Positions 1 to 6,874 of a DNA stretch of 7,166 bases are shown here, in pieces (the first letter of the stretch is position 1; every line of letters begins with the position of its first letter). The DNA comes from an uncultured Amylibacter sp. (GTDB taxonomy: Bacteria; Pseudomonadota; Alphaproteobacteria; Rhodobacterales; Rhodobacteraceae). Made by a program: the position numbers and the translations under genes. The notes under the pieces were generated by a model. The model was not told the DNA's origin. It was given only the letters and a program-made list of their open reading frames with translations, and did not search any database. The DNA is taken from positions 1 to 7,166 of the forward strand of contig CALLAV010000183.1 of the NCBI GenBank assembly GCA_938001995.1, in the 5' to 3' direction.

Positions 1-1033
<1,033 letters not shown>

Positions 1034-1049
1034 ATTCGTACGATTAAAC

Positions 1050-1337
1050 TTAGGAAAGAAGACCGAGGATGTCGGATTCTTTCATCATCAACAGCTCTTC
1101 GCCGTCGACTGTGACTTCGGTGCCGGACCATTTGCCGAACAACACTTTGTCGCCGTTCTTAACAGCCATTGGGATCAGCTCGCCGCTGTCTTTGCGCGCG
1201 CCTTCGCCGCAAGCAACTACGGTGCCCTCAGCTGGTTTCTCTTTAGCTGAATCTGGAATGATCAGACCGCCAGCCGTTTTTTCGTCGCCTTCAAGGCGGC
1301 GAACCAGTACACGGTCGTGCAGAGGTGTGAGTGCCAT
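1050..1337 (-). CDS. groES: 10 kDa co-chaperonin GroES
   Basis: GroES is the heptameric lid that closes the GroEL chamber in the cytoplasm. The complete protein is 95 residues, the normal family length. It starts [15 protein letters not shown], has the mobile-loop region at about 17-33 with the hydrophobic LII anchor (25-27) in [13 protein letters not shown] that contacts the GroEL apical domain, a roof-hairpin region around 45-57, and the typical C-terminal [27 protein letters not shown] block. The start at 1337 is supported by a strong AAGGAG Shine-Dalgarno (1346-1351) with 8 nt spacing. It is the first gene of the groES-groEL operon; the stop is 30 bp before the groEL start. A perfect CIRCE element about 50 bp upstream points to HrcA-type heat-shock control. 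Nothing in the protein is unusual. Confidence 0.98.
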   Translation of the reverse strand: MALTPLHDRVLVRRLEGDEKTAGGLIIPDSAKEKPAEGTVVACGEGARKDSGELIPMAVKNGDKVLFGKWSGTEVTVDGEELLMMKESDILGLLS

Positions 1338-1345
1338 GGAGTATG

Positions 1346-1351
1346 CTCCTT
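1346..1351 (-). promoter_or_regulatory. groES ribosome binding site
   Basis: AAGGAG on the minus strand lies 8 nt before the groES ATG. It is a near-perfect anti-16S match, as expected for a highly expressed chaperonin gene. Confidence 0.85.
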
Positions 1352-1389
1352 AACTCTAGTTAATAATTTCTCGGAGGCTTTCGCAGTGA

Positions 1390-1416
1390 TTAGCACTCGC
1401 CTCCTCAGAGTGCTAA
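1390..1416 (-). promoter_or_regulatory. CIRCE operator (HrcA binding site) of groESL
   Basis: The inverted repeat TTAGCACTC-N9-GAGTGCTAA has perfect 9-bp arms (1390-1398 and 1408-1416) and exactly a 9-bp spacer, matching the known CIRCE consensus in every arm position. It lies between the groES start codon and the promoter-like hexamers, so it would sit at or just after the transcription start and also form a hairpin in the 5' leader. In characterised bacteria HrcA binds CIRCE and represses groESL until heat or misfolded protein titrates GroEL. hrcA itself is not in the window, so the regulator is inferred. Confidence 0.96.
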
Positions 1417-1424
1417 CAGCGGGT

Positions 1425-1453
1425 TATTTAGGAAACCTACTGACCCGAGTCAA
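1425..1453 (-). promoter_or_regulatory. Predicted groESL promoter (-35 and -10)
   Basis: On the minus strand there is CTTGACT, containing a TTGACT -35 hexamer (1448-1453), then a 17-nt spacer (1431-1447) and TAAATA as a candidate -10 (1425-1430). The -35 fits the CTTGAC pattern common in alphaproteobacterial housekeeping and heat-shock promoters. The -10 is weak (3 of 6 matches to TATAAT). Position supports the call: the predicted start would fall around 1417-1420, at the upstream edge of CIRCE. Whether RpoD or RpoH reads it cannot be told from these boxes alone. Confidence 0.6.
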
Positions 1454-1550
1454 GCGCTACTCGCGGGAAAAAATGTCCGTTTTCAACGTTGCAATTGCAC
1501 ACGTCGCATGGTCCCTTTGGATCAACGTTCCCGAAGATGAAATTAAACCC

Positions 1551-2534
1551 ATGAAATACATTTTTGCCGCCTGCGCCGCACTTGCCCTATTCACAACGGA
1601 TGTTGCCGCGCGGTGTACGGGGTCTAACCTCTACAACACCACCTCGGCCTCATTCAAAGCATCCGTAAACAAACGATTGGACAAGATACCCTATTCCGAA
1701 GGCGTTTACTGGGAGATCAGCAAAGGCGGCAAAACCAGTTGGGTGATCGGCACAATCCATATAACAGACACCCGCGTCAGCAAACCGCCCGCATTCTTTC
1801 GCAAGAAAATCCAAAACGCGCGGGTGTTTCAGATGGAATCATCGCCTGCCCAATCCAAAGAGGTTTTCCGCCTCGCCTACAAACAATTCCTAAAGAACAA
1901 GCCAAAGCCAAACAAAGTGAATTGGTGGGCCAAACTGACAGATGCAGAGCGGGCTGTTTTAACCAAAGAAGCCCGTATCAAAGGGTTCAAGCTGGATCGC
2001 CTAAAACGGGGCACTCCGTTTACAATGGGTGGTTTAATTCGCCGCCCTAAGTGTTCTGAAAGCAAACAGAAATTCCTCGATCTGAACCTTTACGACGTTG
2101 CCGTAAAAGCCCGCGTACCTGTTATGGGATTGGATCGGCCTGCAGATGTGGTCAAGAACCTTACAAAACGGCGCACGAACCAAGCGGAATATTTTGAAGT
2201 GCTGCGTTTGGAGCTGCAACGGCTCGATCTGCGGCGGCATTATGTGGAAACCATGGTGCAAATGTACCGTGCGGGCGAAGCGGAGCGGTTCCTGACCTTT
2301 GAAAGCGCGGCGCGCAAAGCCTATACCCCTGCCCGCTATCACCGGGCTACGGATAAGTTTCTGCGCGACGATATCCTTGCAGGACGCAACAAAAAGTGGA
2401 TGTCCGCAATCGTGTCCGAAATGAATAAAGGCAATGTGGTCACGGCTGTGGGTGCGGGTCACCTTGCGGGGCGTGAAGGTATCCTTAACCTGTTGAAAAA
2501 ACGTGGCTTTCAAATCAAGCGGCTTGAGTTGTGA
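1551..2534 (+). CDS. Secreted TraB/GumN-family protein
   Basis: This 327-residue protein has a clear signal peptide (MKYIFAACAALALFTTDVAA, likely cut after A20), so it should act in the periplasm or envelope. Family marks of TraB/GumN (the fold shared with TIKI metalloproteases) are the N-terminal YWEIS...WVIGTIH block with GTIH at 67-70, VFQMES with E96, VMGLDRPAD (191-199), the RN pair at 279-280, and the C-terminal VGAGHLAGREGILNLLKKRGF with GAGH at 301-304. The two GxxH motifs are the suspected metal ligands by analogy with TIKI. C22 and C168 could form a disulfide. The frame stays open upstream to 1317, but that would overlap groES, and only 1551 puts the signal peptide at the N-terminus. 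Its Shine-Dalgarno is poor. It is divergent from groESL and co-directional with yjbH, 133 bp before that start. Biochemical function and substrate are unknown; family assignment is fairly sure. Confidence 0.85.
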   Translation: MKYIFAACAALALFTTDVAARCTGSNLYNTTSASFKASVNKRLDKIPYSEGVYWEISKGGKTSWVIGTIHITDTRVSKPPAFFRKKIQNARVFQMESSPAQSKEVFRLAYKQFLKNKPKPNKVNWWAKLTDAERAVLTKEARIKGFKLDRLKRGTPFTMGGLIRRPKCSESKQKFLDLNLYDVAVKARVPVMGLDRPADVVKNLTKRRTNQAEYFEVLRLELQRLDLRRHYVETMVQMYRAGEAERFLTFESAARKAYTPARYHRATDKFLRDDILAGRNKKWMSAIVSEMNKGNVVTAVGAGHLAGREGILNLLKKRGFQIKRLEL

Positions 2535-2554
2535 GAAATACCTCGCGTTTCGGT

Positions 2555-2565
2555 GTCAAATTGAC
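2555..2565. repeat. Short palindrome GTCAA-A-TTGAC upstream of yjbH
   Basis: A perfect 5-bp inverted repeat with a single central A lies in the 133-bp gap between the TraB/GumN gene and yjbH, about 103 bp before the yjbH start. It could be a regulator half-site pair, and its right arm overlaps TTGACG, which resembles a -35 box. No good -10 follows at 16-18 nt. The rest of the gap holds no clear terminator. A repeat this short can occur by chance, so function is speculative. Confidence 0.3.
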
Positions 2566-2653
2566 GGGTTTCCCTGAACGTTAGCCACAAAAAAGCATAG
2601 AGGTTCCCCGACAAATATGTCAAAACAACCAGAACCACTACAGGACAGAGGTC

Positions 2654-2659
2654 GGGGGA
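2654..2659 (+). promoter_or_regulatory. yjbH ribosome binding site (decides the start)
   Basis: GGGGGA lies 8 nt before the ATG at 2668. The alternative in-frame ATG at 2617 has its nearest purine-rich stretch (AGAGG, 2600-2604) 12 nt away and would put 17 polar residues before the signal peptide, so 2668 is preferred. Confidence 0.65.
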
Positions 2660-2667
2660 CCCTTACA

Positions 2668-4737
2668 ATGGCAAAGCAACTTGTGACAGCAGCCTTGCTG
2701 GCGACCACAACAGCCGTTCTTTCAACTGGGGCTTTCGGGCAATCGTTGAACCTGTATGGCAACAGCGGTTTGATTGATATGCCAACGGCTGAACCCCAGC
2801 CAGACGCGCAGATTAGCGGTACAATCGCAGGATCCAAATCGGATCGACGCATCACACTTGCGTTTCAACTGACCAAACGTCTGTCCGCCTCTTTTCGCTA
2901 CACTGAGCTGAACGACTGGGCCATCGCCACAAACGACAATGACCGTGGCTTTGATGTCCAGTTTCAATTGATCGAGGAAACCGACACCTTGCCGGGCGTG
3001 GCCATCGGCCTGCGCGATTTCATGGGCCAAGGGGCTTATGGTGCGGAATACATCGTTGCCACCAAAAAAGTGCACCCAAAATTGCGCCTAACGGGCGGAC
3101 TGGGCTGGGGTCGTCTAAGCAACTCTAGCAATGTTGCAGACATGCGCGTGGGCGCCAACGCACAAGGTGGCGTGCCAACAACCAAGCAGTGGTTCAACGG
3201 ACCTGTTGGGTTTTTCGGCGGTGCAGAATGGACCACCCCTGTCCGCGGTCTGACGTTCAAGGCTGAATATTCATCAGACAAATACGCACGCGAAGTGGCC
3301 GCAGGCGCGATTGAACGCAAAAGCCCGTTCAACTTTGGACTGGAATACAAACGTAAGGATGCCATCAGCTTTGGTTTGTACTATCTGCATGGTTCAGAGG
3401 TCGGTCTGCGTTTTTCCACTGCGATCAACCCAAAACGCCCGCCCTCTGCTGGCTCTTTGGAGCGTGCGCCTTTGCCTGTGATTGCACGGCCCGTAAACTA
3501 TTCCACCAACACCGATTGGGCCAATCAGCCGTCCTTCAATGCCACTGCACGCAAGCAATTCGCGGCTGTGTTGAAAGAACAAGGCCTCGCGGTCGAAGCG
3601 CTGGCAGTGAACGGCACATCCGCCGAATTGCGCATCCGCAACAACACCTTCAACGCCTCTTCCCAAGCCATTGGCCGCGCAGCGCGGGCCATGTCGTTTG
3701 TGATGCCCCCTTCGGTCGAAGAGTTCATCATCACGCCTGTGGTGAACGGCATCCCTGCGTCATCCGTTGTAATTCGCCGTTCTGATCTTGAACGCCTTGA
3801 GAACGACGCGATGGGAACGGAAAAGATGCTCGCTGCGGCCCAAATCCGGAGCCCATTTGCCCTGCCAGAAGGTGCAGAATACCAACCAGGCCTTTACCCG
3901 AACTTTAGCTGGACCATCGCGCCCTACGTGTCGATTTCACTTTTTGACGGGTCTGGCCCAGTGCGCGCCAGCGCGGGTCTGCGCGCCAGTGCAGAATATT
4001 CCATCACGCCTGGTTTCTCGATCTCGGGCTCTGTCACACAGCGCGTGTTTGGCAACCAACAAGACGAGGCTCCGCCCCCATCGGGCCTGCCGCGCGTGCG
4101 CACGGATCGTGCTTTGTACAAAAAAGAAGGCAAATCTGCGCTGGAAACCCTGACTGCGGATTACCTGTTTAAACCAGGTCCTGATTTTTATGGCCGCGTG
4201 TCTGTTGGCTATCTTGAAAGCATGTTTGGCGGCGTATCCACCGAAGTGCTGTGGAAACCTGCGAACCAGAACTGGGGCCTTGGTGTTGATGTGAACTACG
4301 TCAAACAGCGGGACTTTGATCAATTGTTTGGCTTTCGCGACTACGATGTGGTGACAGGGCATGTATCTGCCTATTGGTCCGTCAATCGCGGCCTAACGGC
4401 ACAATTGGATGTGGGACGTTATCTTGCAGGGGATTGGGGTGCGACCCTGTCTGTGGACCGCGTCTTTGCAAACGGCTGGCGCATGGGGGCCTATGCCACT
4501 GTGACGGATGCAGATCCAGCCGAATTTGGCGAAGGCAGCTTTACCAAAGGGCTGCGCCTGTCTGTTCCACTAAGCTGGGGCATCGGCACACCCACACGCA
4601 AAACATATGCAATCGACATGAACACCGAAGCCCGCGATGGCGGAGCGCGTTTGAACGTGAATAACCGCTTGCACGGCCTTGTCAGCGAATACCAACGGCC
4701 CGGCCTAGAGGCAAACTGGGCGCGGTTCTGGCGCTAA
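2668..4737 (+). CDS. yjbH: YjbH/GfcD-family outer-membrane protein for exopolysaccharide export
   Basis: This 689-residue protein is close in length to E. coli YjbH (about 700). A signal peptide occupies about residues 1-24 (hydrophobic core, AFG before the cut), followed by the family N-terminal motif NLYGNSGLIDMPTA (28-41). Residues ~25-255 alternate as amphipathic strands (FQLTKRLSASFRYTEL, GVAIGLRDFMGQGAYGAEYIVATKK, TGGLGWGRLS, NGPVGFFGGAEW) and look like a first beta-barrel. Residues ~290-378 look like a soluble mixed alpha/beta segment (FAAVLKEQGLAVEALAV... VEEFIITPVVNG). Residues ~410-640 are again strand-rich and include GRYLAGDWG (583-591) and FGEGSFTKG, suggesting a second barrel. 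A ~50-residue polar tail ends in NWARFWR. Known relatives in the YjbEFGH and Gfc operons support polysaccharide secretion or capsule assembly at the outer membrane. The stop overlaps the yjbF start (TAATG). Fold boundaries are my reading; the family is secure. Confidence 0.9.
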   Translation: MAKQLVTAALLATTTAVLSTGAFGQSLNLYGNSGLIDMPTAEPQPDAQISGTIAGSKSDRRITLAFQLTKRLSASFRYTELNDWAIATNDNDRGFDVQFQLIEETDTLPGVAIGLRDFMGQGAYGAEYIVATKKVHPKLRLTGGLGWGRLSNSSNVADMRVGANAQGGVPTTKQWFNGPVGFFGGAEWTTPVRGLTFKAEYSSDKYAREVAAGAIERKSPFNFGLEYKRKDAISFGLYYLHGSEVGLRFSTAINPKRPPSAGSLERAPLPVIARPVNYSTNTDWANQPSFNATARKQFAAVLKEQGLAVEALAVNGTSAELRIRNNTFNASSQAIGRAARAMSFVMPPSVEEFIITPVVNGIPASSVVIRRSDLERLENDAMGTEKMLAAAQIRSPFALPEGAEYQPGLYPNFSWTIAPYVSISLFDGSGPVRASAGLRASAEYSITPGFSISGSVTQRVFGNQQDEAPPPSGLPRVRTDRALYKKEGKSALETLTADYLFKPGPDFYGRVSVGYLESMFGGVSTEVLWKPANQNWGLGVDVNYVKQRDFDQLFGFRDYDVVTGHVSAYWSVNRGLTAQLDVGRYLAGDWGATLSVDRVFANGWRMGAYATVTDADPAEFGEGSFTKGLRLSVPLSWGIGTPTRKTYAIDMNTEARDGGARLNVNNRLHGLVSEYQRPGLEANWARFWR

Positions 4738-5429
4738 TGTCTTTGCCGCGCACCTTACTTGCGGGCGCTCTGATATTTGGGCTGATCGCGTGTTCTTCTG
4801 AAAAGGAAACACAACCAGGGCTGGGCGAAATCGCACTGGCGATGGCACAGGAACGCCTCAAGCGGAAAGATGTGGAAACCGCAGGTGCAGCAAAAGCCGC
4901 ACCACAAGTCACGCGCGAACAAATGCAAGCTTTGGGCCGTCCTGTAGTCTTTGTGTCGGTTCCGCGCTTTGGCACGGGCGTTGCTGCGGTGGAGCTGGCC
5001 AAAAACGGCCCCTACCGCACCTTTATGGGTGCTGATCAAGCAACCGTCACCCTGCGCGACGGCGTCATAACCGCCACACGTGGGTTGCAGGTGGACTTGA
5101 TTGCACAAGAAATCTCTATTCCGCCCACATCTTTGTTTCGCGGTGATGGTCCCAAAACCTTTACGAAAACACAGCGCCACCTGACGGGCGAAAGCACGCT
5201 TGTCACATACGAATACTCTTGTGCAATTGCGGCGTTACCTGACGCAGAAACACTTAGCGTGTTTGGCAGAACCCATTCCGTGCGCAAATTCGCCGAATTG
5301 TGCCGCCGTGATGGGCGGGCCTTTCAGAACGACTATTGGGTAGGGCGATCAGATGGGGTCGTGTGGAAAAGCAACCAGTCCGTGTCCAAAGAAGTGGGCC
5401 ACGTGACGTTCCAACGGGTTGTGCAGTAA
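4737..5429 (+). CDS. yjbF: YjbF/GfcB-family outer-membrane lipoprotein
   Basis: This 230-residue lipoprotein starts at the A shared with the yjbH stop codon (TAATG). No clear Shine-Dalgarno precedes it, so translation is probably coupled to yjbH. The N-terminus is a lipoprotein signal with lipobox LIAC and lipidated C19. Ser follows at +2 with no Asp, which favours transport to the outer membrane by the rule known from enterobacteria. Family motifs are LRDGVITATRGLQVDLIA (106-123), a central block ending YEYSC, and the C-terminal FQNDYWVGRSDGVVWKSNQ. C162 and C189 could form a disulfide. YjbF/GfcB proteins belong to exopolysaccharide and group 4 capsule operons, where the lipoprotein is thought to act with YjbH/GfcD; its molecular role is not established. 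Here yjbH precedes yjbF, the reverse of E. coli, and no yjbE or yjbG follows. Confidence 0.88.
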   Translation: MSLPRTLLAGALIFGLIACSSEKETQPGLGEIALAMAQERLKRKDVETAGAAKAAPQVTREQMQALGRPVVFVSVPRFGTGVAAVELAKNGPYRTFMGADQATVTLRDGVITATRGLQVDLIAQEISIPPTSLFRGDGPKTFTKTQRHLTGESTLVTYEYSCAIAALPDAETLSVFGRTHSVRKFAELCRRDGRAFQNDYWVGRSDGVVWKSNQSVSKEVGHVTFQRVVQ

Positions 5430-5458
5430 AGGGACCAAACGCGATAGGCTTGGTCCCT
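5430..5458. terminator. Bidirectional hairpin terminator between yjbF and dctM
   Basis: A perfect 9-bp stem (AGGGACCAA at 5430-5438, TTGGTCCCT at 5450-5458) with an 11-nt loop starts immediately after the yjbF stop and lies in the 44-bp gap between two convergent genes. T-rich stretches follow on both sides: ACTTTAATT on the plus strand, and TTTACT on the minus strand running into the yjbF end. The U tracts are short, so termination efficiency is uncertain, but the placement strongly fits a shared terminator for yjbHF and dctQM. Confidence 0.72.
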
Positions 5459-5473
5459 ACTTTAATTCAGCGT

Positions 5474-6874
5474 TTAACTCGCCAGACTTGGCAACCACAG
5501 CACAATCGCAGGAAATGCGACCAGCAGTGCGATGGTGATACCATCCGCGATAAAGAACGGTGTGACGCCTTTGAACACGTCTTGAACGGTCAGGTCATCC
5601 CGCACACCCGCGACGACAAAACAGTTCAGTCCAATGGGCGGGGTAATCAGACAGAACTCCGCCATTTTCACCACCAATATCCCAAACCAGATGCCACACA
5701 TCGCGCCTGACATGCCAAAGGCACTGTCTGCTGCGCTTACGTCGATCCCACCGTTGAGCGCCATTACCGCAGGATAGGTGATCGGCAGCGTCAACAGCAG
5801 CATCCCAATCGCATCCATGAACATACCTAGCACCGCATAGGCCAGCAGGATCAGCACCAACGTTAGCATCGGCGATTGGTCCAGCCCCGTGATCCAGTCA
5901 CTAAACGCTGTGGGCAATTTCGCCGCTGCAAGGAAACGCACATAGATCAGCACGCCCCAGATGATGGTAAAGATCATCACTGTCAGCTTGGCTGTTTCCA
6001 GCAGAGCCTCTTTCAATTGGCCAAGCTTCATACCGCGATACATGGCCATACAAAATACGATGAACGCGCCAACGGCTCCGCCTTCTGTAGGCGTGCCCCA
6101 TGCTTCGCCAAAGGGGTTGTAGACAAAGAAGATGATGATCACGACCACCGCTACAATGGGCAGCGCTGGTGGCAGGCTTTCGAACCGCTCGCGCCACGTA
6201 AAGCCGCTGACAGGCGGACCGACGTTTTTGAAAGTGACCGCAATGCCGATAATCAATGCTGCGTAAACGATCGCGCTAAACATGCCGGGCAAGAACCCTG
6301 CAAGCAGCAGTTTTCCTACGTCCTGTTCCACAATGATTGCGTAAATCACAAGGATCGCCGAGGGCGGAATAAGGGAGGCAAGCGTGCCCCCTGCCGCCAC
6401 AACGCCGGCGGCGAATTGTTTATTATAGCCGATCTTAAGCATTTCGGGGATCGCGATCCGCGCGAACACCGCAGCCGTAGCAACCGACGCACCAGACACC
6501 GCCGCAAAACCCGCCGTGGCGAACACAGTTGATACTGCCAGCCCGCCTGGGACCCACGCGATCCAGCGCTTCGCAGCCTCGAACAGGGCCACTGTAAGTT
6601 TGGCGTAATAGGCCAAATAGCCGATCAAGATGAATACAGGGATCAGCGACAATACCTGTGCCGACACTTTTGATTGAGGCACTGTGCCCGCCCATTTCAC
6701 ACTGATCTGGACCGCTTTCCAGAACCGTTCAGGATCATAATCCCAGCCGTTCCAACGGACCCAGACAAGGCCAATGAACCCTGCCAAACCCGCCGCGAAT
6801 GCCACACGCATTCCGAGCAATACCATCACGAGCATTCCGCCCGAGACCCACAAACCAATTGTTACGGGTTCCAT
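5474..6874 (-). CDS. dctM: TRAP transporter large permease, DctM
   Basis: This is the 12-TM-class inner-membrane subunit of a tripartite ATP-independent periplasmic transporter, which drives uptake of an organic acid or similar solute with a Na+ gradient. The 466 residues are mostly hydrophobic. The two inverted halves each show re-entrant-loop motifs: first half AVSGASVATAAVFARIAIPEM (125-145) and AAGGTLASLIPPSAILVIYA (160-179), second half LGMFMDAIGMLLLTLPITYP (349-368) and FCLITPPIGLNCFVVAGV (407-424). Na+ sites lie at these hairpins in solved relatives. It is somewhat longer than the common ~430 residues, mainly through an extra polar segment at 40-70 (WNGWDYDPERFWKAV...). The start at 6874 has an AGGGAGA Shine-Dalgarno (6881-6887) and overlaps the dctQ stop by one base. 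The substrate cannot be read from this subunit. Family call very sure. Confidence 0.95.
   Translation of the reverse strand: MEPVTIGLWVSGGMLVMVLLGMRVAFAAGLAGFIGLVWVRWNGWDYDPERFWKAVQISVKWAGTVPQSKVSAQVLSLIPVFILIGYLAYYAKLTVALFEAAKRWIAWVPGGLAVSTVFATAGFAAVSGASVATAAVFARIAIPEMLKIGYNKQFAAGVVAAGGTLASLIPPSAILVIYAIIVEQDVGKLLLAGFLPGMFSAIVYAALIIGIAVTFKNVGPPVSGFTWRERFESLPPALPIVAVVVIIIFFVYNPFGEAWGTPTEGGAVGAFIVFCMAMYRGMKLGQLKEALLETAKLTVMIFTIIWGVLIYVRFLAAAKLPTAFSDWITGLDQSPMLTLVLILLAYAVLGMFMDAIGMLLLTLPITYPAVMALNGGIDVSAADSAFGMSGAMCGIWFGILVVKMAEFCLITPPIGLNCFVVAGVRDDLTVQDVFKGVTPFFIADGITIALLVAFPAIVLWLPSLAS

Noticed and set aside
1036..1043. TCGTACGA palindrome between groES and groEL
   Set aside because: It is only 8 bp with no extension and no U tract; too short to call a processing or termination hairpin.
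1317..1550. N-terminal extension of the TraB/GumN frame (starts at 1317 or 1473)
   Set aside because: The 1317 start overlaps groES and the CIRCE/promoter region. Both earlier starts bury the obvious signal peptide that begins at 1551.
2561..2589. TTGACG as a -35 for a yjbH promoter
   Set aside because: At 16-18 nt spacing the downstream hexamers (AGCCAC, GCCACA, CCACAA) do not resemble a -10 box.
2617..2667. Upstream ATG for yjbH at 2617
   Set aside because: It has poor ribosome-site spacing and adds 17 polar residues before the signal peptide; 2668 has GGGGGA at 8 nt.
3961..3997. Near-repeat of GCGCGCCAG inside yjbH
   Set aside because: It encodes adjacent RASA-like strand segments (VRASAGLRASAEY); best explained by barrel-strand coding, not a DNA element.
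5462..5477. TTAA-TTAA pair resembling a CtrA box
   Set aside because: The gap is 8 nt rather than the required 7, and it sits at the 3' ends of convergent genes, where a CtrA promoter is unlikely.
5876..6532. 218-residue plus-strand open frame inside dctM
   Set aside because: It is antisense to a strongly conserved DctM and its composition (Arg, His, Asp, Gln-rich) is that of a complement frame of a membrane protein.
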